Virus record (IMG/VR): IMGVR_UViG_3300010392_001226
Span: 1-28,333 of that record
From: a virus
Length of the DNA: 28,333 bases
Reading direction: 5' to 3' (one strand)
The notes under the pieces were generated by a model. It worked only from the letters and a program-made list of their open reading frames with translations. It ran no database searches and was not told the origin of the DNA. A program made the position numbers and the translations under genes. Shown in pieces: positions 20,333 through 28,333 of this stretch; position 1 is the first letter of the stretch, and every line of letters begins with the position of its first letter.

Positions 20333-20392
20333 AAGTCGGAGAGGGGACGGGGAAGTCGGACATCTGCGATCTGAGATCACAAATCCGAGATC
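20333..20392. repeat. Intergenic AAGTCGG-type repeat and GATCTGAGATC words
   Basis: The gap between the decoration gene and the connector gene begins AAGTCGGAGAGGGG (also in 7721-7734) and continues ACGGGGAAGTCGG, which matches the other arm of the 7719-7856 pair. It then has GCGATCT...AGATCGC (20366-20394 region). The repeat occupies the place where the ribosome site of the connector gene would be. Confidence 0.5.
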
Positions 20393-20394
20393 GC

Positions 20395-21372
20395 TTAGTT
20401 GTCGTCATCCATCGCGATTGCGTAGAACTCGAACACACGCACGTCGCAGGTCGTGTCGTTGCTGGTCTTCTCGGCATGCACCAACAGCTTGAACGGGCCG
20501 GTGGCCGCACTGATGTCGAGCGTCTTGCTGGCACCGGTGGTGCCGTCCATCACACGGACGCCGTTGATGTAGACCTTGCAGTTGGTCAGATCGCGGCAGT
20601 CAAACACCACGTCGAACGGCGTGTTGTCGACGGCGTCGATCGTGGAGTCGGCGGCGGCGTTCTCGGTTGTGCCGTCGTCGGACTCGACCAGGATCGAAAG
20701 GGCAGAGCCGTCAAGGTGAATGAACAGCGATTCGGTGATCGAATCGGCATCGGTCGCATGGGTTGCATTGGCGGGGCCGATGTTGATGTCCAGCGCGGCA
20801 TCGTCGCCGATGTCGTAAATCGCAAACCGGCCGAAGGCCACGAACGGCACCGTCACCGGGATCGAGGCCTGCGTCAGCAGGTCCGTCTTGCCGGCCTCGG
20901 CGGTGGCACTCATGGTGAGCTTGGCCCCGCCAGGGACCACCGTCACGGTCGAGGTGCCGGAGGTCTGGACGTCGATATTGTCGGCGACGCCGTACTGAAG
21001 CATGCCGATCGTCGGCTGCGGCAGCACATTGAGATCGACCCAGCCGGTGGTGGCCGTGCTGGTCGCGTCTTTGGTTGCCACGCCCAGATAGAAGTCGGCA
21101 CCGGCTGCCGCCTTGACCGGAGTGGCCGAACCGGCCGAGCGGTCCCAGTAAATCTTCTGACCTTTGACCCACGAGAGGCCGCTGGCCTTGGTGACTTCGT
21201 GCTTCCCTTCGGTCTCCAGCGTGATCTTGTCTCCGCTGGCAGCGGCGTCGAGGCCACGCTTGACAGCGGCCCGGCCGTCAGCCGTGAGGAGCACTTCACC
21301 CGAAGCGACGGCCGCCGGGGCGGTGATCGTTGCTTCACATCGCGGGTCACGATAAATCGCTTCAGCAGCCAT
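20395..21372 (-). CDS. Capsid decoration protein: DUF2190-like domain plus lectin-like domain (325 aa)
   Basis: The first ~115 residues resemble DUF2190/capsid-cement proteins, small beta-barrels that bind the major capsid protein: IYRDPRCEATITAPAAVASGEVLL, ASGDKITLETEGKHEVTKASGLSWVKGQKIYWD and ADFYLGVATKDATSTATTGWVDL. The remaining ~210 residues look like a concanavalin/LamG-type jelly roll (FGRFAIYDIGDDAALDINIG, LFIHLDGSALSILVESDDGT, FDVVFDCRDLTNCKVYINGVRV, VRVFEFYAIAMD). It probably displays a sugar-binding or surface-contact domain on the head. The ATG at 21372 has AAGGAA upstream. Confidence 0.65.
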   Translation of the reverse strand: MAAEAIYRDPRCEATITAPAAVASGEVLLTADGRAAVKRGLDAAASGDKITLETEGKHEVTKASGLSWVKGQKIYWDRSAGSATPVKAAAGADFYLGVATKDATSTATTGWVDLNVLPQPTIGMLQYGVADNIDVQTSGTSTVTVVPGGAKLTMSATAEAGKTDLLTQASIPVTVPFVAFGRFAIYDIGDDAALDINIGPANATHATDADSITESLFIHLDGSALSILVESDDGTTENAAADSTIDAVDNTPFDVVFDCRDLTNCKVYINGVRVMDGTTGASKTLDISAATGPFKLLVHAEKTSNDTTCDVRVFEFYAIAMDDDN

Positions 21373-21460
21373 GGAACAGGTTCCTTATCAGTTGGAAGTT
21401 GGTTTGCCGATTCGCCGGCTGTGGTGTTTGGCTTGGTAAGGTTTGGTAGCCGCCGCCGCG

Positions 21461-21733
21461 TTACTGGGGAGCGGAGAGATCGTCGGAGTCGGCCGAAGCC
21501 GCGTCATCCTCCGGCGCAGGATCTTGCTCGGACCCGTCGCCGCCGGTGGTGCAGGCCACGAGCCAGCCCACGCTGACCAGGCTTGCCAGGTCGCCGGCGG
21601 GGATCTCCCCCTCGATCACCGTGCGGCCGGCAGTGAACTTCAGCCCCTCGACATTCACGTCGCGCGTGAAGCGATAGCCGGGGGTGCCATCCTTGGCCGG
21701 TTGGGCCGGCGTTGTTTTTTTCTTGGTCGCCAT
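21461..21733 (-). CDS. Small head-region protein (90 aa)
   Basis: A 90-residue protein with a Lys-rich start (ATKKKTTPAQPAKDG), a short fold (YRFTRDVNVEGLKFTAGRTVIEGEIPAGDLASLVSVGWLV, about 20-60) and an acidic disordered tail. Small proteins of this shape occur between capsid and connector genes in many phages; a head-completion or capsid-accessory role is possible. The ATG at 21733 has GGAGAG nine bases upstream; the longer open frame is a shadow. Confidence 0.6.
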   Translation of the reverse strand: MATKKKTTPAQPAKDGTPGYRFTRDVNVEGLKFTAGRTVIEGEIPAGDLASLVSVGWLVACTTGGDGSEQDPAPEDDAASADSDDLSAPQ

Positions 21734-21822
21734 GGCGAACGTCTCTCCGTAGCTGCGTTGGGTTTCCGTATGACAAAAAGGGGCGATCGAGTGCCGCCCG
21801 ATCGGGCGGCACTGCAGGCGGC

Positions 21823-24087
21823 TTACTGGTCGCGGCGTTGCAGGCCGCGGAAGTCGAGGGCCTTGGCACCGATGTCCATGTTGATGTCCCAGCCCACGCC
21901 CCACTGTCCCTTGTCGAGGGTGAAGCTGCGGACTTGCGGAGCCCGGCCGGTGCCACGCAGATAGCCCACCTCAATGGTGTGACCCATCGAGCTGGCGACG
22001 TAGTACTTGCTGGCCGAGCCGGAGTAAGTGGTCTCGCTGGCGGGATCAACGACGCCGTTGGCCAGCCGCGAGTCGGAGACCAGCGACATGTTCTCGATCG
22101 AGGCCAGCGTGTTCTGCGTGCCGAACTCGGCGTTGTCGCCGCTGGTGCCGTCGCCCACGTTGCGGGTCTCGACCGACTGGATCAACTGGGCGGCCAGGTG
22201 TTTGAGATCCGAGGGGACGATCAAGTGGGTCGCCTTCAAATTCAGGTTGACGCCGTTGTCTTGCTGCTTCTCCAGGGCCGCGATCACGGCCTTCAGGGTC
22301 AAGGCCGAGAGGGCCGCACTGGAAGCGTCGTTGCTGTGCGAGGTGTGGAACAGGGCCACGCTATCGGCACCCAGGGCCGCGTTGGCCAGCAGGATCGCAT
22401 ACACCAGGTCGGGGCGGAGCCGTGCCGCGGCGAGGCCCATTTCCGGAGCGATGTCGCTGAAGGCATCCATCGAGTCGTTGATGATGTCCTGCTCATCGAC
22501 CACGAACTGATCGGCGAAGCGGGCGATCTTGTACGATTCGACGCTGTCGCTGCGATCGGTGTGCTTGGCGGTCTTGCCGGCGGGGAGCTTTTTCAGCCCC
22601 TTGCCTTTGGCCAGGCGGATGCGGTCGTTGGTCTTGAAGTCGCCCACATCCTTCTCGCTGGTCCAGCCGCGGGTGGTGTCGCCGGTTTCCATGTAGGTGG
22701 CGAGCATCGCCGCGTTGATCGACGTGGTGAAGATGTTGGTCAGGCTCGATCCGGAGAAGGCGGCCTCGATGATCTTCTTGCGGCTCCCCTGGCTGGGCAC
22801 GTACTGGCCGTCGAGCCGGATCGCTTCGCGGCACAGATCCAGCAGGGACATGTCCGAGAAGCGGTGGGCCGCTTCCATGGCCTTCTGCTTTTGCTCGGCA
22901 TTGATGCCGGCCCGCAGCCACGAGGGCAAATCGAGCGCGTGGGCGGCCTGCCCCTGGAACGAGCGATCCTCGAACGAGACGCCGGCCCGCAGCATCAGGG
23001 CTCCCTGCATCGCCTGGATCGTGCCGTCCTTTTCCTTGCCATGCACATGCACGGCCGCGGCCGGAGCCGTTTCGCGGTTGGCCCGCAGCAGGTGCAGCTC
23101 GGTCTTGGTGGCGTCCCAGTTTTCTTTGATGGCCTGGGCGACGATCTCATCGGCCTTGTCGCTGGGCCACTCTTTGGCCTTGGCTTCGATCGTGCGGATG
23201 CGTTCCCGCTCGGCCACCAGGTCGGCACGGAACTGGGCCTTCAGCTCCTCGGTGTCGAGGGCCTCGGCACCGTCGCCACCCTTGCCCGATGCTTTGAGAT
23301 CCTTGGGGGCGTTCTTGTCGTCTCCCGTTTTGTCGGTGGTGCCACCGTCGCCGGCGGCCTTCAGCTCGGCGTCGTAAGCGGCCCGCAGCACTTTGTTCTG
23401 CTCTTCGCTCAGCGTGTCGATGTCAAAGCCCTTCGCGGCCAGCCATGCTTCGTAACCCATCGGTAGTGCCTTTCGTTGGAATGATGCCGCCAAACGGGCG
23501 GAGGTGTTGTCGTCTGCCCCAAGGGCCACAAAGCTCACTTCGCGCAACCGCGACTTGCGAGCCACCAGAACTGGGCCGACGATTGTGCGGCCGTTGACCT
23601 TGATCTGCTCCCCTTCGTCGAGGCGGATCATCCGCTCGATCGAGGCGCCGATCGACGCTTGCCACGGGAACCCCGCGGCGGCTGATGCTTCGATTTCCGC
23701 CGCGTGGGCGTTGCCGGCCGAGATCTTGCCGGTCAGCTTGATTCGCTTGCCGTCGTTGCTGATCACATCGCTGTGACCCACGATCTGGCTGGTGTTGTGA
23801 TCGCGCAGGATCGGCCGGCTCTTGGCGGTGATTACCAGCCCGGCCAGGTCCACGACCACGGGCATGCCGAAGCCGACATCCATCGGGCCGCCGGTGTAGC
23901 CGGTCATGCTGAACGTGCGCGGTCCCTTGGGCTTGCCGTCGCCATCTTGCTCGGCAGCCTGCAAAGCGAAGTCGCTCGACTCGGTCGCGGTGAGGTACAG
24001 CAGCTCGGGCGAGGCGCTGGCCCGCAGTGTGCGCAGCTCGGCGGTGACTTCGATTTCGGTGCCGACTTGTTTGGTTCGCTTAGGCAT
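21823..24087 (-). CDS. Fused prohead protease and major capsid protein (754 aa)
   Basis: Residues about 25-205 form a prohead maturation protease: TFSMTGYTGGPMDVGF, the histidine region ILRDHNTSQIVGHSD (His97) and WQASIGASIE (Ser145), the catalytic pair expected for phage serine proteases. Residues 210-400 are a charged, helical, scaffold-like region. Residues about 420-754 resemble Mu gpT-type major capsid protein (VALFHTSHSND, LNLKATHLIVPSDLKHLAAQLIQS, WGVGWDINMDIGAKALDFRGLQ). The ATG at 24087 overlaps the portal stop (8 bases). An internal ATG at codon 210 (23460) has AAAGG about nine bases upstream and could give free capsid protein. Confidence 0.8.
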   Translation of the reverse strand: MPKRTKQVGTEIEVTAELRTLRASASPELLYLTATESSDFALQAAEQDGDGKPKGPRTFSMTGYTGGPMDVGFGMPVVVDLAGLVITAKSRPILRDHNTSQIVGHSDVISNDGKRIKLTGKISAGNAHAAEIEASAAAGFPWQASIGASIERMIRLDEGEQIKVNGRTIVGPVLVARKSRLREVSFVALGADDNTSARLAASFQRKALPMGYEAWLAAKGFDIDTLSEEQNKVLRAAYDAELKAAGDGGTTDKTGDDKNAPKDLKASGKGGDGAEALDTEELKAQFRADLVAERERIRTIEAKAKEWPSDKADEIVAQAIKENWDATKTELHLLRANRETAPAAAVHVHGKEKDGTIQAMQGALMLRAGVSFEDRSFQGQAAHALDLPSWLRAGINAEQKQKAMEAAHRFSDMSLLDLCREAIRLDGQYVPSQGSRKKIIEAAFSGSSLTNIFTTSINAAMLATYMETGDTTRGWTSEKDVGDFKTNDRIRLAKGKGLKKLPAGKTAKHTDRSDSVESYKIARFADQFVVDEQDIINDSMDAFSDIAPEMGLAAARLRPDLVYAILLANAALGADSVALFHTSHSNDASSAALSALTLKAVIAALEKQQDNGVNLNLKATHLIVPSDLKHLAAQLIQSVETRNVGDGTSGDNAEFGTQNTLASIENMSLVSDSRLANGVVDPASETTYSGSASKYYVASSMGHTIEVGYLRGTGRAPQVRSFTLDKGQWGVGWDINMDIGAKALDFRGLQRRDQ

Positions 24088-25576
24088 TGGCCGGTTGCTC
24101 CTCTTGTTCCTGGGGCATGGCGGCGAATGGCTCGAACGGGATGTTGTTGTCCCGCATGAACTGGACTTCCTTGGACCGCTGCAATAGCTGCGTCCGCCAG
24201 TCTTTGCCCTTCTTCGCGTACAGCTCGGCGAGCGTCGCCGTGTTGTTGGCCAGATCCACCGCGTTGGCGTTGGCCTTCTTGAGTTCGTCGATCGTGCGAT
24301 CGGTCCCCTGCCACATCCAGTTGCGATTGAAGCGCACACCGGTCATGCGGAGCGATTGCGGCAAATAGCCTTCGATCAGCACCGCCTCTTGAATCCACAG
24401 CCGATAAAGGCGATCCAACACCAGGCGTTCGAACTTCTCTTGTTCAACGGCCAGAGCGGTGATGTAGGGAAGGTGATCGAGCTTGCCCGAGGAAAAGTTG
24501 TGGCGGCTGCTGTCGCCGGAGATCACGTTGATCGGCACATTCAGGATGCGGCCGATCTCCGCCAGGATCTCCCGCTTGAACATGTCGTACGTGGTGCCAG
24601 GGTGCTCGGCCTTGGCCTGGCCGATCTTGCTGCCGGCGGGCAAGCTCATCAGCATGCCGCGGACAATCGGGATCTCGTCAAAGGCGTCGGCCGATTCGGT
24701 GTACTCTTGGGCCAGCTCGTTGACAGCTTGCTCCAGGTAGAGCGCGATGTCGGCCGCGGCCTCGGCGGCCTGCACGGTGGCCAGCGTAAAGCGGCGGAGC
24801 AAAGCGAACAGCGGCAAGGCGGCGGTCAGCTCGGGAATGCCGCGATGCTGCTCCGGCCGATCGACGTTGAAAATGTGGATCACGCTGGCGGCCAGCTTCA
24901 CATCGAATTCGCTCTGACTCCCCCAGCTATCGCCGGGATGCGAGCGTTGAATGTGGTACCGGACCGGATAGCCCAGTTCGTCCAGCTCGATCCCATCCAC
25001 AATGTTTTCCCCAAAGGAATACATGTAGGGAGAGCAGAGTCGGTCGCATTCGCGGTTCACATAGTCGAGCTTGACCGGATGCTCCAGGCGATCGTTGGTG
25101 GTGATGAACCCCAGACCTTCACCCGACGAACACTTGCTCATGCGGAGCGTGCGGAGCTTGTCGGCCAGCGTCACCTCGGTGAGCCAATCGCCGAACTCCC
25201 GCTCCACGAATTCGTTTTCTTTTTCGAGCGTCTTTCCCTCGGCCGATTCGCACAGTGCCTGCAACCGCGGACCGGTGCCAATGCAATCGTGGGCCAGCGT
25301 CTTGACCACGCCGCCGGCGTAACAATTGTTGGCCACCTCATAGCGGCAACGCTCCCGCAGAATGCGGCGCGTGCCCGGATCGTGGGCGGCGTCGGCCGAG
25401 AGCGAATCGGTCCACTTCCAATGCTCGCGATTGTCGGCGTTGGTCTGGGCCGCATCGTAGGAGCCCTTCACCAGCTTCTGCAGCGCGACCGTGCGGCCTG
25501 GAGCAGTAGCCGCCGGAGCGGACTTGCCGCTTCGCTTCTTCTGCTTCGACTGCTTGTTCTTGGTGCGCTTTGCCAC
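24080..25576 (-). CDS. Portal protein, lambda gpB-type (498 aa)
   Basis: The dodecameric DNA gate at the capsid vertex. It matches the lambda-type portal family: RILRERCRYEVANNCYAGGVVKTLAHDCIGTGPRLQ (about 70-105), the GEGLGFITTNDRLEHPVKLDYVNREC region, HIFNVDRPEQHRGIPELTAALPLFALLRRF (clip/stem), and RILNVPINVISGDSSRHNFSSGK. Length is near the family's ~500. It is preceded by the gpW-like gene and followed by the protease gene, exactly as in lambda. The start is a GTG at 25576 with a weak ribosome site. The Lys-rich N-terminus is probably disordered. Confidence 0.92.
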   Translation of the reverse strand: MAKRTKNKQSKQKKRSGKSAPAATAPGRTVALQKLVKGSYDAAQTNADNREHWKWTDSLSADAAHDPGTRRILRERCRYEVANNCYAGGVVKTLAHDCIGTGPRLQALCESAEGKTLEKENEFVEREFGDWLTEVTLADKLRTLRMSKCSSGEGLGFITTNDRLEHPVKLDYVNRECDRLCSPYMYSFGENIVDGIELDELGYPVRYHIQRSHPGDSWGSQSEFDVKLAASVIHIFNVDRPEQHRGIPELTAALPLFALLRRFTLATVQAAEAAADIALYLEQAVNELAQEYTESADAFDEIPIVRGMLMSLPAGSKIGQAKAEHPGTTYDMFKREILAEIGRILNVPINVISGDSSRHNFSSGKLDHLPYITALAVEQEKFERLVLDRLYRLWIQEAVLIEGYLPQSLRMTGVRFNRNWMWQGTDRTIDELKKANANAVDLANNTATLAELYAKKGKDWRTQLLQRSKEVQFMRDNNIPFEPFAAMPQEQEEQPANA

Positions 25577-25591
25577 TGGGAACGTGATCCG

Positions 25592-25786
25592 TTAGACTGC
25601 GGAGCCGGGACGGAGCTTGTAGAAAGTGAAGGGGCGTTTGCCCTGATCACTGGCCGTCTGTTGCCGGAGGTAGCGGTCGGCTTCGACCATTTCCTTGAGC
25701 GAATGCTGACTGACGGAGTTGCCGTCAATCGTGATTTGCTTGGGCTTGCCGGCCGCCGCTTCGAGTTCGTCGCTGATGTCTGCCAT
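25592..25786 (-). CDS. gpW-like head completion protein (64 aa)
   Basis: A 64-residue protein between terminase and portal, the place of lambda gpW. Layout: N-terminal helix (MADISDELEAAAG), a short hairpin (KQITIDGNSVSQHS), then a second helix (LKEMVEADRYLRQQ), which is the helix-hairpin-helix pattern of gpW. gpW closes the filled head and joins the tail. The ATG at 25786 is used. Size and order support the call; sequence identity with gpW is low. Confidence 0.6.
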   Translation of the reverse strand: MADISDELEAAAGKPKQITIDGNSVSQHSLKEMVEADRYLRQQTASDQGKRPFTFYKLRPGSAV

Positions 25787-25842
25787 ACCCCGATGTTTCG
25801 GGCCGGCCTGGTGGAAGTCAGCAGCGCCACGGGACGAAGTTC

Positions 25843-25886
25843 CTAGATGTAGGAAATGGGCACTAGATGTAGGGAAATCGCACTAG
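25843..25886. repeat. Two 20-bp tandem repeats in a divergent intergenic region
   Basis: Two units begin CTAGATGTAGG (25843-25862 and 25863-25882), with a partial third (CTAGGCG). Each unit is 20 bp, close to two helical turns. They lie between the divergent starts of the gpW-like gene (25786, minus) and the plus-strand gene (25894) and may be operator sites. Confidence 0.6.
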
Positions 25887-25893
25887 GCGTCTC

Positions 25894-26163
25894 ATGCAAA
25901 AGATCCCGGTAACCTTCGGACTGACTTTCAACCCCAGGCTGTGGATCGATTTGGTGCACAGCTTCAATGTGGAACAGATCGGGAACCATCCGCCGCAGAC
26001 CCTCTTTCTCAAGGCGTTCGACAGCCAGCTCGATCCCGATGGGTTTTATCGGGGATATGTGGAAGTGATGCACATCGACGAACTTCCGTACGGCATGCAA
26101 TCGCTCGACGTCTATCCCACCAAGAGCTGGAATGTCAGCCTGATCGATCCGATAAACAATTGA
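25894..26163 (+). CDS. Plus-strand hypothetical protein inside the late operon (89 aa)
   Basis: An 89-residue protein opposite to all its neighbours. It begins MQKIPVTFGLTFNPRLWIDL and ends SLDVYPTKSWNVSLIDPINN; no family is recognised. Third codon positions are clearly GC-rich in this frame, and the opposing minus-strand frame (25843-26100) puts that signal in the wrong position, so the plus strand is the coding one. It ends back-to-back with the terminase gene (TGATCA holds both stops). The only ribosome-site candidate is AGG eight bases upstream. It looks like a moron with its own promoter, perhaps controlled by the tandem repeats. Confidence 0.7.
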   Translation: MQKIPVTFGLTFNPRLWIDLVHSFNVEQIGNHPPQTLFLKAFDSQLDPDGFYRGYVEVMHIDELPYGMQSLDVYPTKSWNVSLIDPINN

Positions 26164-28333
26164 TCACCGCCCCTTCCGCTTCTTGTACCGATCGCTCATC
26201 GAGTATTTGACCGGCCCCTTCGTCGGTCGGTTGGCTCCCTGCTGACTCGGGAGTACTGCGCCGCACATACTGGCGGCAACGGCCGAGCCCACCACGCAGT
26301 CGCCCAGGTGGTTGTCGGGCTTGTGCGGGTAATCTTCCCACTCGATCGCCGTGACTCCCTTGCGGGTCACCTCGCCGGCATACTCGCCATTGAGGTGATC
26401 GCTGATCATGCGGTGGCCGCTGGGATCTGCCCCGCACAGCTCCAGGCAGCCGGCGTCCCCTTTGGGTGTGGCCAGGCGTTGATGCACAAACGTCTTCCAA
26501 AAGTTGGTGTCGTACCGCACGATACGCTGCCCCTGCTCCGGCGGCTTGATCTGCCAGTTGAGCCCACGGCTCTCGCCCGCCTTGCGTTTGCCCTCATTGA
26601 TTCCGCGGGCACCGGCTTTGATACCGACACCGAAGCTGGGCAGAATGTTGAACGAGGTCCGCCGGCAGAACTCTTTCACCGTCGCGGTGGAGATACCCCA
26701 GGCCGCATCGACCAGGCCCCGCTCGACTTGCAGCGATCCTCCCCCTTCGCGATTCCACTGGCTGCCGTACACGATGGTGCTCAGATCCACCAGGCCCTGG
26801 AAGATCGAGGCTTCCAGTCCCATGCCCGGGTACTTTTCCTTGAGCGTGGGGCGGGCTTCGCTCAGCAGGAAGTAGTGCCGCTGTTGATCGGGCCAGGCTC
26901 CGTAGCTGATGACACAACCATCCATGTCATCGCTCCAGCCGGATACCACCCAGTACAGCAGATCACCTTGCACGTCAAAGTACGAAGTGAGCCGCGTGCA
27001 ATACGACGGCACGGTCCCGATCGGCAGCCCGTTGATCTTCTTACAGATCGCCTCGGCCGAAACCTTGATCGATTTCTTTTCCTTGACGACCGGCTTGTTC
27101 TGGCACTCCGAGGCGAAGACCTCCTCGCCGTCGTCGATCAGAATGTTGTAGGCGTGCTGGATCGCACTGACTTCACCCTCTTCCTCTTCATAGCATTGGT
27201 CCCAAGAGACCTGGCAGCCGCGATCCATGTCGGCCCGGTTGGCCACGTAAAAGGCGGTTGCCTTCTTGTGGGCCTTGGCCTGGTCGCCAATCAGGTTGGG
27301 GTCGAAGCCGTTGCGCAGATCCTTGTACTGTTGCATCCACAGATCGGCGTGGCGATCGGACCACTGCCGGATCATGGCGATCCGTTCGCCTTGGAAGCTG
27401 GGATTGAGCGCCGGATTGAGGAGCTGATCGACGGCGTCGTTGGGCTCGATCACCGTCGCCGCGATAACCACCGCCATCTTCTTGCGATGACCGCCCAGCC
27501 GCAGAATGTTTTTCTTGATGATCGACAACCGCTTGTTCACCCCTTGGGTGGTCTTCGCGGAAACGTCGGTCTGCGGATCATCGATGAACACAAAGTCGGG
27601 GCGCTGCTGCACACCATCGGGACGCTTGTGTTTGATGCCGCGGCTGGCGGCGATGATGCCGTACGCTCCCAAGATCGCCCCGGCTCCCTGGATCGGCACC
27701 AGGTCTTTCTTGCGCCCGCCGTAGAATGACGCCGGCACCTTGAGATAGGGGAGCACGATCTTGTCGGCCGCCCATTCGATGTGCGTCAACTCGGGATCGC
27801 CCGCGGCCTTGCTTCCTTCGACCAGGCCGAGCTGGTGGGTCTGACTCTTGCACCGCTGCGACTTTCCTTCCAAGGCCCGGATCGGAATCACGACCTCGGG
27901 GAAATCCTCCGCCAGCAGATCGTTGTCCGACAACTCCATCTTGATCGAGTCGATGATCGCCTTGGCCAATGGCTTCGTGCTGGCGATCGCCGGCACGAAC
28001 TTGCGGTGCCCATACACCGTTGCCCAAATCGTCGTGTTCTCAGCAATCGTGGTTTTGGCGAAACCGCGATAGACCGCTTCCACGAATCGGCCACCTTTCA
28101 ACACGCATGATTCGATGCGAGAGATCGCCCGCTTGTGGTCATCGCTGAAAGGTGTGAGCCCGGTCGAATCTGGAAAGTAAGTCGTGAGGAATTTGAAAAG
28201 ATCAAACTCGCATGACTTCCGCCGGCGGCGGTTCTTGATCTTGGGGATCTCTCCGACGTCCGCGACCGATGCAAAATTCTCCCGCGACTTCTGTCGCATC
28301 CGCTCGCGATGCTGGTCGGCTGGGCGGTCGTTC
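26164..28333 (-). CDS. Terminase large subunit, GpA-type (probably partial at the right edge)
   Basis: The motor that packages DNA and cuts it. Numbered from the ATG at 28299 (711 residues): Walker A-like VYRGFAKTT (76-84), Walker B FVFIDDPQ (236-243, Asp-Asp), and the C-terminal nuclease with Asp442 (SYFDVQGDLLYW), a central Glu/Asp set and DNHLGD (662-667). The DVQ...E/W and D-x-H-x-x-D patterns are those of GpA-like terminases. The frame stays open to the window edge (NDRPADQHRER before the ATG), so the true start may lie outside. It is followed by gpW-like and portal genes, with one reversed gene between. Confidence 0.92.
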   Translation of the reverse strand, partial: NDRPADQHRERMRQKSRENFASVADVGEIPKIKNRRRRKSCEFDLFKFLTTYFPDSTGLTPFSDDHKRAISRIESCVLKGGRFVEAVYRGFAKTTIAENTTIWATVYGHRKFVPAIASTKPLAKAIIDSIKMELSDNDLLAEDFPEVVIPIRALEGKSQRCKSQTHQLGLVEGSKAAGDPELTHIEWAADKIVLPYLKVPASFYGGRKKDLVPIQGAGAILGAYGIIAASRGIKHKRPDGVQQRPDFVFIDDPQTDVSAKTTQGVNKRLSIIKKNILRLGGHRKKMAVVIAATVIEPNDAVDQLLNPALNPSFQGERIAMIRQWSDRHADLWMQQYKDLRNGFDPNLIGDQAKAHKKATAFYVANRADMDRGCQVSWDQCYEEEEGEVSAIQHAYNILIDDGEEVFASECQNKPVVKEKKSIKVSAEAICKKINGLPIGTVPSYCTRLTSYFDVQGDLLYWVVSGWSDDMDGCVISYGAWPDQQRHYFLLSEARPTLKEKYPGMGLEASIFQGLVDLSTIVYGSQWNREGGGSLQVERGLVDAAWGISTATVKEFCRRTSFNILPSFGVGIKAGARGINEGKRKAGESRGLNWQIKPPEQGQRIVRYDTNFWKTFVHQRLATPKGDAGCLELCGADPSGHRMISDHLNGEYAGEVTRKGVTAIEWEDYPHKPDNHLGDCVVGSAVAASMCGAVLPSQQGANRPTKGPVKYSMSDRYKKRKGR

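Noticed and set aside
21712-23466. Long plus-strand frames opposite the capsid, portal and tape-measure genes
   Set aside because: They mirror the codon bias of the minus-strand structural genes and show no recognisable domains; they are shadows.
25843-26100. Minus-strand 85-codon frame between terminase and the gpW-like gene
   Set aside because: It would fit the operon direction, but the GC-rich third positions belong to the overlapping plus-strand frame, which was kept instead.

Overview
The window looks like most of a lambda-type temperate siphophage genome from a GC-rich host, most likely a member of the Planctomycetota. The host guess rests on four things: an SHD1-domain protein (10000-10899), a family that among bacteria is strongly associated with planctomycetes; a GpA-type terminase of a style I recall from planctomycete prophages; a phage-borne CsrA; and low-complexity intergenic words (AAGTCGGAGAGGGG, GATCTGAGATC) that I recall from planctomycete genomes. 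No database search was possible, so the host is an inference.

Late module (28.3 down to 11.5 kb, nearly all on the minus strand, in lambda order): GpA-type terminase large subunit, gpW-like head-completion protein, lambda-type portal (Phage_portal_2), a fused prohead protease and Mu gpT-like major capsid protein, a small head protein, a DUF2190-type capsid decoration protein with a lectin-like C-terminus, connector and tail-terminator candidates, a beta-sandwich virion protein, tail tube, a gpG/gpT-like tail-chaperone pair, a gp10-like protein, tape measure, three tail-tip or fibre proteins and a holin/XhlA-like membrane protein. Most junctions are ATGA, TGATG or TAATG overlaps. One gene (25894-26163, plus strand) interrupts the operon in the opposite direction.

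Middle (9.0-11.5 kb): an apparently intact attP. It has the 3' part of a tRNA-Asp(GTC)-like sequence (9665-9711) flanked by two direct repeats of ACACATGATGTT, with the tyrosine integrase gene to its left. To its right lie a plus-strand SHD1 membrane-anchored protein, a ribbon-helix-helix protein and a two-hairpin plus-strand element ending in a T-tract. Both repeats are present and phage genes lie on both sides, as in the lambda virion map (tail, attP, int). The simplest reading is therefore unintegrated phage DNA rather than a prophage cut at one end.

Early module (9.0 down to 0 kb, all minus strand): integrase, several small proteins (two with zinc-type cysteine clusters, one 45-residue membrane protein), a coiled-coil protein coupled to an AAA+ ATPase, CsrA, two small planctophage-type proteins, then a lambda O/P-like pair. 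The O-like initiator gene carries three 21-bp iterons plus an inverted copy in its middle, a candidate replication origin; a helicase-loader-like gene follows. A run of small genes including an ASCH-domain protein continues off the left edge. Several early junctions carry a 21-bp palindrome, CWTCGGA-N7-TCCGAWG, and a shared start-associated motif (CCAACGAAAGGGAAAC-ATG). Together these look like a phage-wide regulatory system. No CI/Cro-like repressor or endolysin is visible; they may lie outside the window.
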